Shown: positions 7,375 through 15,288, counted from the stretch's first letter. The stretch is 19,901 bases of DNA from BM509 sp036396915 (GCA_036396915.1 DASWJX010000243.1:1-19901); one strand, 5' to 3'. Notes: a model not told the origin generated them from the letters alone. Translations and numbers: made by a program.

Positions 7375-7542
7375 GGGTAACAACCTTTTCAGCGCATGTT
7401 CACGTCATCGGCGGCGAACGGCCCGCAGCGGGGCAACGGGATTGTACGCCGAGCCGGATTCCTCATGCAAGGGGATGGTTCGCCGCGGCCCTCTCGGGCG
7501 AAAACAAAACGGCAAATCTCTGCATGTGCTATGGTGAAGAAT

Positions 7543-7693
7543 GATGGCGTCGCAAAAAGTCCGCCCTACGGCGTTACGGCGTTTTTTCAGGACCTCGGCA
7601 TACCTGATGTATGCCTTCGCCCCTGAAAAACCACCAAGCCTTGTAGGACGAAATTTTTGCTTAGCCATCCTCTTAAGTTTTTGCGACACCATC
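7543..7693. mobile_element. 151-bp palindromic MITE-like repeat, family GATGGCGTCGCAAAAA
   Basis: The left end GATGGCGTCGCAAAAAGT (7543-7560) is matched by the inverted right end TTTTTGCGACACCATC (7678-7693). The complementarity continues inward (GTCCGCCCTAC against GTAGGACGAAA, TTTTTTCAGG against CCTGAAAAACC) to a centre reading GGCATACCTGATGTATGCC. The whole element is therefore one imperfect hairpin. A related element is at 18404-18558 and a short remnant at 15388-15424. Open frames across it are repeat-derived. It sits in the 375-base gap upstream of both divergent genes (ygjP and the 34-residue gene), so it may affect their transcription. Confidence 0.72.
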
Positions 7694-7749
7694 AAGAATA
7701 TTTTTGTGTTGAACCGGTCTCCTGACAGAGCGAGAAAAGGAACAGAGTG

Positions 7750-7854
7750 ATGGGCAAGGGCATGGACAGCAAGAAGTCGGATAAAAAAGCGCCGGCCAAA
7801 AGCATGAAAGAGAAAAAAGTCGCGAAAAAGATCAAAAAAGCGGTCAAGAAATGA
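7750..7854 (+). CDS. 34-residue lysine-rich small protein
   Basis: This gene is too short for usual ORF cut-offs. ATG 7750-7752 has AAAGGA (7736-7741) eight bases before it and runs to TGA 7852-7854. The product starts MGKGMDSKKSDKKAPAKSMK, ends KKIKKAVKK, contains no Cys, aromatic residue or membrane segment, and about 40 percent of its residues are Lys. Very basic peptides with a similar MGKG...KK...K(S/T)xKEK pattern occur, in my recollection, as small hypothetical proteins in other proteobacteria; binding to nucleic acid is a guess. It follows a palindromic repeat and precedes a stable hairpin (7897-7923), suggesting its own short transcript. Confidence 0.7.
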   Translation: MGKGMDSKKSDKKAPAKSMKEKKVAKKIKKAVKK

Positions 7855-7896
7855 GCGTCGGCCGTTGCCCGACCGGCAATCCGACAGCCGTGAGAC

Positions 7897-7923
7897 GGCC
7901 TGAAATCGGCATAATTTCAGGCC
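7897..7923 (+). terminator. Perfect 10-bp hairpin between the 34-residue gene and the RIO1-like kinase gene
   Basis: GGCCTGAAAT (7897-7906) and ATTTCAGGCC (7914-7923) form a perfect stem around a seven-base loop CGGCATA, 43 bases after the small gene's stop and 79 before the kinase start. No T-tract follows in either direction, so a classic intrinsic terminator is not supported; it could be an attenuating or stabilising 3' structure. Confidence 0.45.
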
Positions 7924-8001
7924 GCCGACAAAATCGAGTGCGCAGCCGCGGCAGGTCGGACAACGACCATCCGCGCACCAGAATCAGATAGAAGAACAGC
8001 T

Positions 8002-8850
8002 ATGAAAATTCCCAAAAGATTGCAGCCGCTGCTGGAGGACGGCCTGATCGACGCGGTTCTCGGCCAGTTGATGAGCGGTAAAGAGTCGGACGTCTTCGTG
8101 GTGCGCTGCAGTGGCGAAATCCGCTGCGCCAAGGTGTACAAAGAGATCAAGCACCGCAGCTTTCATAAACAGACCCAGTACACCGAAGGACGCAAGGTGC
8201 GCAACAGCCGGCGCTCCCGCGCCATGGAGAAACACTCCAGATTCGGCCGCAAGGAGCAGGAAGTGGTCTGGCAAAACGCCGAGGTCGATGCCCTCTGCTG
8301 TCTGGCCGCGGCCGGGGTGCGGGTTCCCAAACCGCACGGTTTTTCCGAAGGGGTGCTGCTGATGGAGCTGGTGGTCGACGCCGACGGCGCCGTCGCCCCG
8401 CGTCTCAACGACCTGCGGCTGAGCGAGACCCTGGCCCGGCAGTACCATCGCCTGCTGATCGATCAGATCGTGCGCATGCTCTGCGCCGGGCTGGTTCACG
8501 GCGACCTCTCCGAGTTCAACGTGCTGGTCGCCGCCGACGGACCGGTCATCATCGATCTGCCCCAGGTCATCGATGCCGCCGGCAACAACAACGCCAAGCG
8601 GCTGTTTTCCCGGGACGTCGCCAACATCGCCGCCTACTTCGGCCAGTTCGCTCCGGAACTGCTCGCCACCGACTTTGCCGGGGAGATCTGGAGCATCTAT
8701 GAAAACGGCGACCTGCAGCCGGGGGTTCTGCTCACCGGCCGCTTCGAGAGCAACAGCAAGACGGTGGACGTCGACAGCGTGATGCGCGAAATCGACGATT
8801 CGCGCGAGGAAGCACTGGCCCGCGAGGCCGGTCGTATCCTGTTTGCCTGA
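8002..8850 (+). CDS. RIO1-like atypical serine kinase/ATPase
   Basis: RIO proteins are atypical kinases; the archaeal and eukaryotic ones act in small-subunit ribosome maturation, while the role of bacterial members is poorly known. The 282-residue product shows a flexible ATP loop SGKESDVFVV (25-34), the phosphate-binding Lys44 in CAKVYK, the catalytic loop VHGDLSEFN (165-173; Asp168, Asn173) and the metal-binding IDLPQ (Asp185). An insert after beta-3 (HRSFHKQTQYTEGRKVRNSR) is typical of RIO1. The C-terminal third is acidic and helical (SVMREIDDSREEALAREAGR). The Shine-Dalgarno before ATG 8002 is weak. A pseudouridine synthase follows 26 bases later on the same strand, consistent with an RNA-linked role. 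Confidence 0.88.
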   Translation: MKIPKRLQPLLEDGLIDAVLGQLMSGKESDVFVVRCSGEIRCAKVYKEIKHRSFHKQTQYTEGRKVRNSRRSRAMEKHSRFGRKEQEVVWQNAEVDALCCLAAAGVRVPKPHGFSEGVLLMELVVDADGAVAPRLNDLRLSETLARQYHRLLIDQIVRMLCAGLVHGDLSEFNVLVAADGPVIIDLPQVIDAAGNNNAKRLFSRDVANIAAYFGQFAPELLATDFAGEIWSIYENGDLQPGVLLTGRFESNSKTVDVDSVMREIDDSREEALAREAGRILFA

Positions 8851-8876
8851 ATCGCCGCTTAAGGACGCGTACCCCG

Positions 8877-9761
8877 ATGGGGATTTCCCGATACCCTTCC
8901 TATGTCAGCATGCCCGGCGCGGAAAAACCCTACCCGCCGATCCTCGATTTTCTGGACCAGCGGTTTCCCCGGGTCGGGCGGGCCACCTGGGAGCAGCGCA
9001 TGCGCGAGGGCAAGGTTCTGGATGAGGCGGGCACGCCGATCACCGCGGCAACGCCCTATGCCCCGCAAAAAAAACTCATCTACTTCAGGGAGGTGGAGCG
9101 GGAACCCCTGATCCCGCTGGAAGAGAAGATCCTCTTTCACAACGACGAGCTGCTCGTCGCCTGCAAGCCGCCGTTTCTGCCCGTCACGCCGTCGGGTCCC
9201 TATGTCGACGAATGCCTGCTCAATCGCCTGCGAAAAAAAACCGGCAACAGCCAGCTGGTCCCCCTCCACCGGATCGACCGCGAGACCTCGGGACTGGTGT
9301 TGTTTTCCGCGAACCGGGAAACCCGCGGACGCTACGGCAACCTGTTCCTGACCGGCCGCATCGAGAAAACCTATGAAGCGCTGGCCGAGATCGTTCGGCG
9401 CCCGCGGGCACGCGTCTGGACGGTGGAAAACCGACTGGCCACTGCCGAGACCTGGTTCCGCTCCAGGGTCGTTGCCGGGGCAGTCAACGCCCGCTCCCGC
9501 ATCGAACTGCGCAGCTGCAGCGACCGGCTGGCCCGTTTCCTGCTGTACCCGATCACCGGCAAGAAGCATCAGCTGAGGCTGCATATGAGCGGACTGGGCT
9601 TCCCCATCCTCAACGACAGGTATTATCCGCAGCTGCTTTCCAAGCAGCAGGACGATCTGGCCAACCCGCTGCAGCTGATTGCCCGCAGAGTAAACTTCAT
9701 CGATCCCGTTTCCGGTCGCAGCCTTGAATTCGAATCCGAGCGCACACTGCTCGACGCATAA
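8877..9761 (+). CDS. RluA-family RNA pseudouridine synthase
   Basis: This enzyme isomerises specific uridines to pseudouridine in rRNA or tRNA. In the 294-residue product an S4-like N-terminal part (about 20-75: RFPRVGRATWEQRMREGKVL) leads to the catalytic domain. This has ILFHNDELLVACKPPFLPV (85-103), motif II LHRIDRETSGLVLF (130-143, catalytic Asp134), the conserved KTYEAL with Tyr166, and the late motif KKHQLRLHMSGLGFPILND. The subfamily and target uridine cannot be told from sequence alone. ATG 8877 lies 26 bases after the kinase stop with AAGGA at 8861-8865; an internal ATG at 8910 is an alternative start. It likely forms an operon with the kinase. Confidence 0.9.
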   Translation: MGISRYPSYVSMPGAEKPYPPILDFLDQRFPRVGRATWEQRMREGKVLDEAGTPITAATPYAPQKKLIYFREVEREPLIPLEEKILFHNDELLVACKPPFLPVTPSGPYVDECLLNRLRKKTGNSQLVPLHRIDRETSGLVLFSANRETRGRYGNLFLTGRIEKTYEALAEIVRRPRARVWTVENRLATAETWFRSRVVAGAVNARSRIELRSCSDRLARFLLYPITGKKHQLRLHMSGLGFPILNDRYYPQLLSKQQDDLANPLQLIARRVNFIDPVSGRSLEFESERTLLDA

Positions 9762-9797
9762 AAGCAGCAGCGCCGGCCGCAAAAAGCTTTTGATCCA

Positions 9798-11309
9798 ATG
9801 CCGGGATGTGCGATGCTGACCCCCGCTATGCAGACCACAGAATCCCGACAACAAGGCTCCGGCCCGGAACAGCATGTGAAACCGGCGCCGCAGCTGTACC
9901 TGCTGGACGGCTCCGGCTACATCTACCGGGCCTATTACGGCGTCCGCGACCTCGCCACCTCCGGCGGCATGCCGACCAACGCCGTCTTCGGCTTCACCAG
10001 AATGCTCCTCGCTCTGCTGCAGGACCAGCGCCCCGATTATCTGGCCGTGGTCTTCGACCGGCCGCGCGAAGAGACCTTCCGCAGGCAGCTCTATCCGGAC
10101 TACAAGGCCAATCGCAACGCCATGCCCGAAGAGCTTGCCCCCCAGATTCCGTATATCAGACAGATCCTGCAGGCTCTCAACATTCCGGCCCTGGAAGCTC
10201 CCGGCTTCGAGGCCGACGATGTGATCGCCACGCTGGCCCGCCGCTATGCCGCCGCGGCAATCGACGTCACGGTGGTCACCGGCGACAAGGATCTGATGCA
10301 GATTGTCGACGACCGCATCGGCCTGCTCGACACCATGAAGGACAAGCGCAGCGGGCCGCAAGAGGTGGTAGAACGCTTCGGCGTCGCCCCGCACCAGGTG
10401 CCGGATGTGCTGGGTCTGGCCGGGGACAGCTCGGACAACATCCCCGGGGTTCCCGGCATCGGCGAGAAAACCGCTGCCGGACTGGTCCGGCGCTTCGGCT
10501 GCCTGGAGAGCGTCATCGAGTGGCGCAGCCTGATCAACGGCAAACAGCGCCGGGCGAATCTGCGGATTCATGCCGAGCAGGCCCGGCTCTCGAAAAGACT
10601 GGCCACGCTGCGCTACGACGTCGCCCTGGAGGTTCCCCTGGCCGCTCTGCAGCGACAGCCGCCGAACCTGGCCGAGCTGATGCCGCTGCTGCGCGAGCTG
10701 GAATTCGAGGCGTTGCAGATCGCCTTCACCCCGCCGCCGGCGGGCGTGGTCGAACTCTACAGCGACGGCTCGGGCAGAGATTCGGGTCCCGGCGGTTACG
10801 GCGTGGTGCTGCGTTACGGGGATCACGAAAAGGAGTTGAGCGGTTTCGAGCCCGCAGCCACCTCGCAGCGCATGGAGCTGCTGGCGGCGATCAGGGGTCT
10901 CGAAGCCCTCAAGAAACCGGGAACGGTGCGCGTGTTCAGCGATTCACAGTACCTGGTGCGGGGGATGAACGAATGGATTCACGGCTGGAGCCGTAGCGGC
11001 CGGCTGGCCGATCCGGCCGCGCTGACCAATCAGGATCTCTGGCAGCAGCTGGCGGCGCTGGCGCGCAAACATCAGGTCAGCTGGCACTGGCTGCGCGGCC
11101 ATGCCGGGCATCCCTTCAACGAACGCTGCGACAAGCTGGCCAAGCGGGCAGCGGCAGACGGCATGCGGACCGCCGCCGGGCAGCCCGAACCGACGGCGGC
11201 GCGACAGCAGGCCAGCCCCGGTGCCGCGTCTGTCGAGCCGTCACCGGTTCCGGTCAAAGAACATGCGGATTTCCCCGTCGAAGAGGACGGTCAGCTGCGG
11301 CTCTGTTAG
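9798..11309 (+). CDS. Fusion of PolA-type 5'-3' exonuclease (flap nuclease) and RNase HI
   Basis: The single 503-residue chain has two complete catalytic domains. Residues about 32-310 are the PolA-like 5'-nuclease: LYLLDGSGYIYRAYYG (Asp37), VVFDRP (Asp87), YPDYKANR, GFEADD (Glu138, Asp140, Asp141), VTGDKDLMQ (Asp163, Asp165) and the helix-hairpin-helix GDSSDNIPGVPGIGEKTA (Asp210, Asp213). Residues about 317-455 are RNase HI with all active-site positions: YSDGS (Asp323), QRMEL (Glu360), FSDSQYL (Asp382), RGHAGH (His435) and CDKLAKR (Asp445). A Pro/Ala/Ser-rich tail (456-503) follows. No polymerase domain is present. Both activities remove RNA primers or flaps, so one protein could process Okazaki fragments or R-loops. 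No Shine-Dalgarno is convincing; starts at 9798, 9813, 9828 are all possible and none affects the domains. It lies 36 bases after the pseudouridine synthase gene. Confidence 0.92.
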   Translation: MPGCAMLTPAMQTTESRQQGSGPEQHVKPAPQLYLLDGSGYIYRAYYGVRDLATSGGMPTNAVFGFTRMLLALLQDQRPDYLAVVFDRPREETFRRQLYPDYKANRNAMPEELAPQIPYIRQILQALNIPALEAPGFEADDVIATLARRYAAAAIDVTVVTGDKDLMQIVDDRIGLLDTMKDKRSGPQEVVERFGVAPHQVPDVLGLAGDSSDNIPGVPGIGEKTAAGLVRRFGCLESVIEWRSLINGKQRRANLRIHAEQARLSKRLATLRYDVALEVPLAALQRQPPNLAELMPLLRELEFEALQIAFTPPPAGVVELYSDGSGRDSGPGGYGVVLRYGDHEKELSGFEPAATSQRMELLAAIRGLEALKKPGTVRVFSDSQYLVRGMNEWIHGWSRSGRLADPAALTNQDLWQQLAALARKHQVSWHWLRGHAGHPFNERCDKLAKRAAADGMRTAAGQPEPTAARQQASPGAASVEPSPVPVKEHADFPVEEDGQLRLC

Positions 11310-11458
11310 CGGCCTCCGGGGCTGGCAATGGGGAGAAGTCGACCATCGCCTTCACCTCCGAATCGTCCCGCAGGCCGCCGAGCAGTTGCAGTACTTCTGA
11401 AAACTTCCCCCTCCGTTGCCTTATCGTTAAACCGGCCGTTTCGAGCCGAGGGGCTCGC

Positions 11459-12034
11459 TCATTTCCGCTCCCAGCGCCCGTTCGACTTTTCCAGATACCA
11501 GCCTTTTTTGGCCTGTTTACGCCACGAATCCGCAAAAATTTCCTGCACTTCATCGACCTTGTCCGGAAAATCGTTGGCGACGGCAATTTCCCGGTACAGG
11601 CGTTGGCGATCCTGATTTTCCGCATTCACCAGCCTGTTGACCTGACCTTTTTGCTTAAGGCTCAAGCCGTCCGTGCTGCGGACCTTGAGCAGGCCGTCGT
11701 GAGCGAGCCCGACATGGCCCGCGTCGAGGAAGCCGATCAGCTCGCCGGCGCGCTTCTTCAGCGCGTCCTTGAGGGCGCGAATGGCCGGGGTGCTGACCTC
11801 GATATCCTGACCCGCATGGGCGCTGGCCGGGCGCAGCAGCCGGTAGAACCCGCTGTCGGGGGCTTTTTCCCCGGGCGGCGTCAGCTCCTCGCCGGGGCGG
11901 TCGCCCCAGACCTCATCGACGATCTTGTCCGCCGCCCCGCGGATCTCCTCGGCCGGAAAATAGATATTGATGGTCACGCAAGAGACCACCAGCAGGGCCG
12001 ATAATACGCTGATTCTGAAACCGTGTGTTTTCAT
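11459..12034 (-). CDS. ydbL: YdbL-like lipoprotein (DUF1318) with YnbE-like N-terminus
   Basis: The 191-residue product begins with a lipoprotein signal peptide ending LVVSC, lipobox Cys19, so it should be lipid-anchored in the envelope, most likely the outer membrane. Right after the Cys comes VTINIYFPAEEIRGAADKIV (20-39), recalling E. coli YnbE (TINMNV, then KADKDVEEL). A Pro/Gly linker (45-75) leads to the DUF1318/YdbL domain (about 80-191): QVNRLVNAENQDRQRLYREI, ANDFPDKVDEVQEIFA and the terminal GWYLEKSNGRW. E. coli has three separate genes, ydbH-ynbE-ydbL; here only 39 bases lie between this gene and ydbH, leaving no room for a ynbE. SD GGGAG precedes ATG 12034. It converges with the exonuclease-RNase HI gene across a 149-base gap with no clear terminator. 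Confidence 0.87.
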   Translation of the reverse strand: MKTHGFRISVLSALLVVSCVTINIYFPAEEIRGAADKIVDEVWGDRPGEELTPPGEKAPDSGFYRLLRPASAHAGQDIEVSTPAIRALKDALKKRAGELIGFLDAGHVGLAHDGLLKVRSTDGLSLKQKGQVNRLVNAENQDRQRLYREIAVANDFPDKVDEVQEIFADSWRKQAKKGWYLEKSNGRWERK

Positions 12035-12073
12035 CCCGCTTCTCCCTCGTCTGTTGTCGGCCGCCGGGCTGTT

Positions 12074-15000
12074 TCAGTCTCCGGCCCGGTCGATCCGGCC
12101 GATGCGATCGATCATCTCCTTGAATGAGATGGTCGGGGTGCTGGTGATAATATCGATCCGCGGCGGCAGCAGGCCGCCATGGACCAGGTAGCGATCCGAT
12201 CCGGGCCGAGCGGTGCCGACCAGGGTAAAGATATCATTTTCCAGCGAACATTTGAAACCGATGGTCCGATAACGGTAAAAATCGATGAACCGATAGACCC
12301 CCTGCGAGAGCACCGATGCGATCCCGCCCTGGCTGAGAACACTGATATTTTTCAGGGCCTTGACGCTGATGTTGCGTTTGCCCCGGGGGCGGGTGGCAAC
12401 GGCGGCGTCAAAGGCGGCCGGGGTGCTGCCGAACAGTTTCAAACCGTGGATATGGCCGTCGAGCAGACCGTTTATTTCACCGAAGTCGAAGGTCCGGGTC
12501 GCCTGCAACAGGTCCAGACCGGAGAAATCGATGTCGGCATGAAAGGCCGGATAACTGGAGAAAGGATCACGGTAACGCATGTTGCGCAGCTGAAAGCGGC
12601 CGCCGAAGACCTCGATTTCGGCCACACCGTCCGAGCTGAGTTGCCGGTCGGCATAAAGGATCGTCCCCAGATCGGCACTGACCCTGCCCTGCATCACCGG
12701 CAGCCCGAGCTGTTCGGTCAATGCTTCAAGCTCGACTTCGGCAATCTCGATCTGGACCGAGCCCTGCAGCTGACCATCGCTGAGAGACAGAGTGAGCTGT
12801 TCGATCGCCAGCCGACCCTCGGCCAGTTGCAAAAGCAGCGGGGAGCGGACCCGAAACCGGTTGTTCGACGCGGCCAGTTCGAGGCGTCCCTGTTTCAGGC
12901 TGGCCGGACCGGCGGAGAAGGACCCGAAGCTCATTGTCCCGACCGAGGCCGCGCCCGGCTCCGCCGCACTCGCCGCCGGAGCCGAGCTGAAGGCGAAGGG
13001 GACGGAACCGCTGCCGTCGACCAGTTCCAGGCGCCGGGGCGGCCAGGAGGCATCCAGTTCCGCAAACCGCAGGGTTCCGTTCGCCTGCCAGCGGTCGGGG
13101 TTCCAGAGCAGCTGGCCGTCGAGCGACATGGCCCCTGCGAGCATCAGTCCGGCCATGGCCGGACTGAAATCGCTCAACAGCGGCCCGATCCGTTCGCCGT
13201 AGCTTGCCGCCAGATCAGCAACGGCGAGCCGCCCCTGCACACTGATCTGTTCCGGGCCGAAGCGCCCCGCCGCCGTCAGCGATCCGAGTTGCGGCACCTC
13301 GATGGTGACGGAGTCGGCGGTCAGACGCAGCGAACCCGGTGCGAACTTTCCGGTTACGGAAAGATCGGCCCGATATGCGGAAAGATCGGCATAAAAGGCG
13401 CCGCTGAGGATTTCCCCGGCCGCAACGCTGCCCTGCACATCGACGGCAAGCGGCCCGTTCGACCAGGGACCTTCGACGACACCGCGCAGATCGAGGGCGG
13501 CTGCGCCGATCCCGGTTTGCCCGTCCGGGGAGAGATAGTTCAGCTGCGCAAGGGACAGCTGCTGCAGGGCCAGGGAAAAGTTCCGCGGCGTAAGCTGCCC
13601 GGCGGCCCGGACCTCGACCCGGGCGCTCAACTCTTCCTGGCGGGCCAGCGCAAAAGCGAAGGCAGCCTCTTCGAAAGAGACCCGGCCGGAGGCGAGCTGC
13701 ACGCTGCTCCGGCCGGCAATGTCGTTCAGGACCAGGCCGGGCAGGACCATCTCCGCGGCGGACACCCGGATCTTCCCCGCCCACTGCCCGGCATCTCTGC
13801 TGAACTGTCCGGTGCCTGCGAGCCCGCTGGCCGAGCGGATCTGTTCGGGGATGTGCCCCGGCCCCAGCAGCTTGTCGAGGTCCGCCAGGGCGGTGGGCGC
13901 CAGGGTAAAGCTCAGCTGACGGAAATCTCCGCCGACGGAGAAGAACGGCTGCGACGCCAGTTGCAGGGTGAGAGCAAACTGCTCCTTGCCGGCGGCCAGG
14001 AGCAGTTCGCCCCGGCCGTCCAGGAGGCCGATATCGAGCAGAAAAGCATCCTCCGGCCGGGGGGCCGAACGGCCGTGCAGATCGATGTTCAGGGCCAAAC
14101 GATCCTTGTCCAGAACATATTCGGCAGCCAGTTGCAGGCCGCCGGAGAGGTGCAACGGCGGAGCGCCGAACAGCTCGGCTGCCAAACGCTCGGGATCAGG
14201 GATCGTCAGCTGGGCCTGGCCGGTCAGTCTGCTGTCGCCCGCACGTCGGGCGTTCCATGCAAGGGTTGCATCTCCCGGCCCCTGGAGACGGCCGGCAACC
14301 TCCCAGCCGTCCGCTCCGCCGCTGATCGCTCCCTTGAGCGCGGTAAAGGCGCCCGTCACCCCGTTGCGGCCGACCCGCCCTTGCGCGACCTGCACCTCAA
14401 GTCGGACCGGCTGCTCGTCCGGGGCGAAAAGAACGGTGATCTCCGTCAGAGAAAAGACCAGGTCCGCGGGGAACGGCGAGGGCCGGCCCAGGGCGGCCAG
14501 GATGTCCCGCAGCTGGAGGTGATCGAACTGGTTTAGCTGAAAAACGCCGCGGCCGAATCTCACGTTGGACCCGGCCAGGGCGATCGACAGTGGCGCCGCG
14601 AGCAGCTGCCGATTCCGCCAGCTGAGACGTTCCAGGGTCAAACTCGGCTGCGGGGCCAATTCCGCACTGCCGGTTATCGCAAGAGGATGCGTTTCATCGG
14701 CGCCGAAAAAAGCGGAGAACAAGAAATCACTCTTCGCCTGCAGTGCGCCGGAGAAATTCAGCTGCCGCAGTTGCCATTGACGGTCTGGCGTCGTCAGCGA
14801 CAGCAGGCCGTCGGCCACCGTCAAGCGTCCGATGGTCAAGGGCAGCCGGTGCGGGAGGTCCGGGGCGGTGTCCGGGGCGGTGTCCGGTGCAGCTCCACGC
14901 TGTTGCGCAGGGATGATCGCGACCCGCGGCCCGGCGACATGCAGCGCATCTAGCTGCCGGTGCCACAGCGAAGCGAGGCTGAAGTTCAACTCCACGCGCG

Positions 15001-15241
15001 GCAGAGTCGCCAGCAGATGCGGCGGGGCAGTGACGCTCAGGTCGCGGATTTCCAGCCCGGTTTCCGTCCGGATCAACTGCCCGATCCGGACCTCCGCCGC
15101 CAACAGGTCCGTCGCGACGGTTTCGACGAGGGGGCGGGCCAGCCGGTTCAGAACCTGATCGGGGTAGAACCGCCAGAGCCCCGCGAGCAGGAACGTCGCC
15201 AGCAGCAGCATCAGAAACGCACTGTAAAGGAATTTCTTCAT
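12074..15241 (-). CDS. ydbH: YdbH-like AsmA-family intermembrane lipid transport protein
   Basis: The 1055-residue product has one N-terminal membrane anchor (FLYSAFLMLLLATFLLAGLW, 4-23), a short RPLVETVATDLLAAEVRIG segment typical of AsmA-like proteins, then a very long beta-rich periplasmic region. The C-terminal 350 residues match YdbH: EIEVFGGRFQLRNMRYRDPF, DFSGLDLLQATRTFDFGEIN, LLDGHIHGLKL and TISFKEMIDRIGRIDR. In E. coli, YdbH, TamB and YhdP are partly redundant bridges carrying phospholipid to the outer membrane, YdbH working with YnbE. SD GGGAG precedes the ATG (15239-15241). A 12-base tandem repeat near 14857-14890 encodes DTAPDTAPD (120-128). It is first gene of the ydbH-ydbL unit, below a gap rich in inverted repeats. 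E. coli YdbH is shorter, about 880 residues from memory. Confidence 0.88.
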   Translation of the reverse strand: MKKFLYSAFLMLLLATFLLAGLWRFYPDQVLNRLARPLVETVATDLLAAEVRIGQLIRTETGLEIRDLSVTAPPHLLATLPRVELNFSLASLWHRQLDALHVAGPRVAIIPAQQRGAAPDTAPDTAPDLPHRLPLTIGRLTVADGLLSLTTPDRQWQLRQLNFSGALQAKSDFLFSAFFGADETHPLAITGSAELAPQPSLTLERLSWRNRQLLAAPLSIALAGSNVRFGRGVFQLNQFDHLQLRDILAALGRPSPFPADLVFSLTEITVLFAPDEQPVRLEVQVAQGRVGRNGVTGAFTALKGAISGGADGWEVAGRLQGPGDATLAWNARRAGDSRLTGQAQLTIPDPERLAAELFGAPPLHLSGGLQLAAEYVLDKDRLALNIDLHGRSAPRPEDAFLLDIGLLDGRGELLLAAGKEQFALTLQLASQPFFSVGGDFRQLSFTLAPTALADLDKLLGPGHIPEQIRSASGLAGTGQFSRDAGQWAGKIRVSAAEMVLPGLVLNDIAGRSSVQLASGRVSFEEAAFAFALARQEELSARVEVRAAGQLTPRNFSLALQQLSLAQLNYLSPDGQTGIGAAALDLRGVVEGPWSNGPLAVDVQGSVAAGEILSGAFYADLSAYRADLSVTGKFAPGSLRLTADSVTIEVPQLGSLTAAGRFGPEQISVQGRLAVADLAASYGERIGPLLSDFSPAMAGLMLAGAMSLDGQLLWNPDRWQANGTLRFAELDASWPPRRLELVDGSGSVPFAFSSAPAASAAEPGAASVGTMSFGSFSAGPASLKQGRLELAASNNRFRVRSPLLLQLAEGRLAIEQLTLSLSDGQLQGSVQIEIAEVELEALTEQLGLPVMQGRVSADLGTILYADRQLSSDGVAEIEVFGGRFQLRNMRYRDPFSSYPAFHADIDFSGLDLLQATRTFDFGEINGLLDGHIHGLKLFGSTPAAFDAAVATRPRGKRNISVKALKNISVLSQGGIASVLSQGVYRFIDFYRYRTIGFKCSLENDIFTLVGTARPGSDRYLVHGGLLPPRIDIITSTPTISFKEMIDRIGRIDRAGD

Positions 15242-15260
15242 CGGCTCCCGGCGGCACCAT

Positions 15261-15288
15261 GATGAATTCGCACAATCCAGAATTCATC
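15261..15288 (-). promoter_or_regulatory. Perfect 9-bp inverted repeat 20 bases upstream of ydbH
   Basis: GATGAATTC (15261-15269) and GAATTCATC (15280-15288) flank a ten-base spacer GCACAATCCA. The dyad lies just above the ydbH Shine-Dalgarno, so it could be an operator or a hairpin in the 5' untranslated RNA. I do not match it to a known regulator. Confidence 0.45.

Noticed and set aside
7405..7750. ORFs on both strands through 7543-7693
   Set aside because: They are translations of the two arms of the palindromic element; both strands give similar peptides because the arms are complementary.
8859..10826. 655-codon open frame on the minus strand opposite the pseudouridine synthase and nuclease genes
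   Set aside because: It spans two unrelated plus-strand genes with clear catalytic motifs; its own translation shows no family motif. Shadow of GC-rich codon use.
11254..11400. Minus-strand stretch reading KFSEVLQLLGGLRDDSEVKA, partly overlapping the nuclease gene end
   Set aside because: It looks somewhat protein-like, but has no start signal, merges with a ydbL shadow frame and matches nothing I know. It might be a decayed gene fragment; not supportable as a feature.
11442..11457. CGAGCC/GGCTCG hairpin between the convergent nuclease and ydbL genes as terminator
   Set aside because: The stem is only six pairs and no T-run follows on either strand, so termination is not supported.
12179..14536. 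785-codon open frame on the plus strand opposite ydbH
   Set aside because: It is antisense to a coherent AsmA/YdbH-like protein, its translation is rich in Arg, Gly, Gln and Pro without domain patterns, and such frames are common opposite GC-rich genes.
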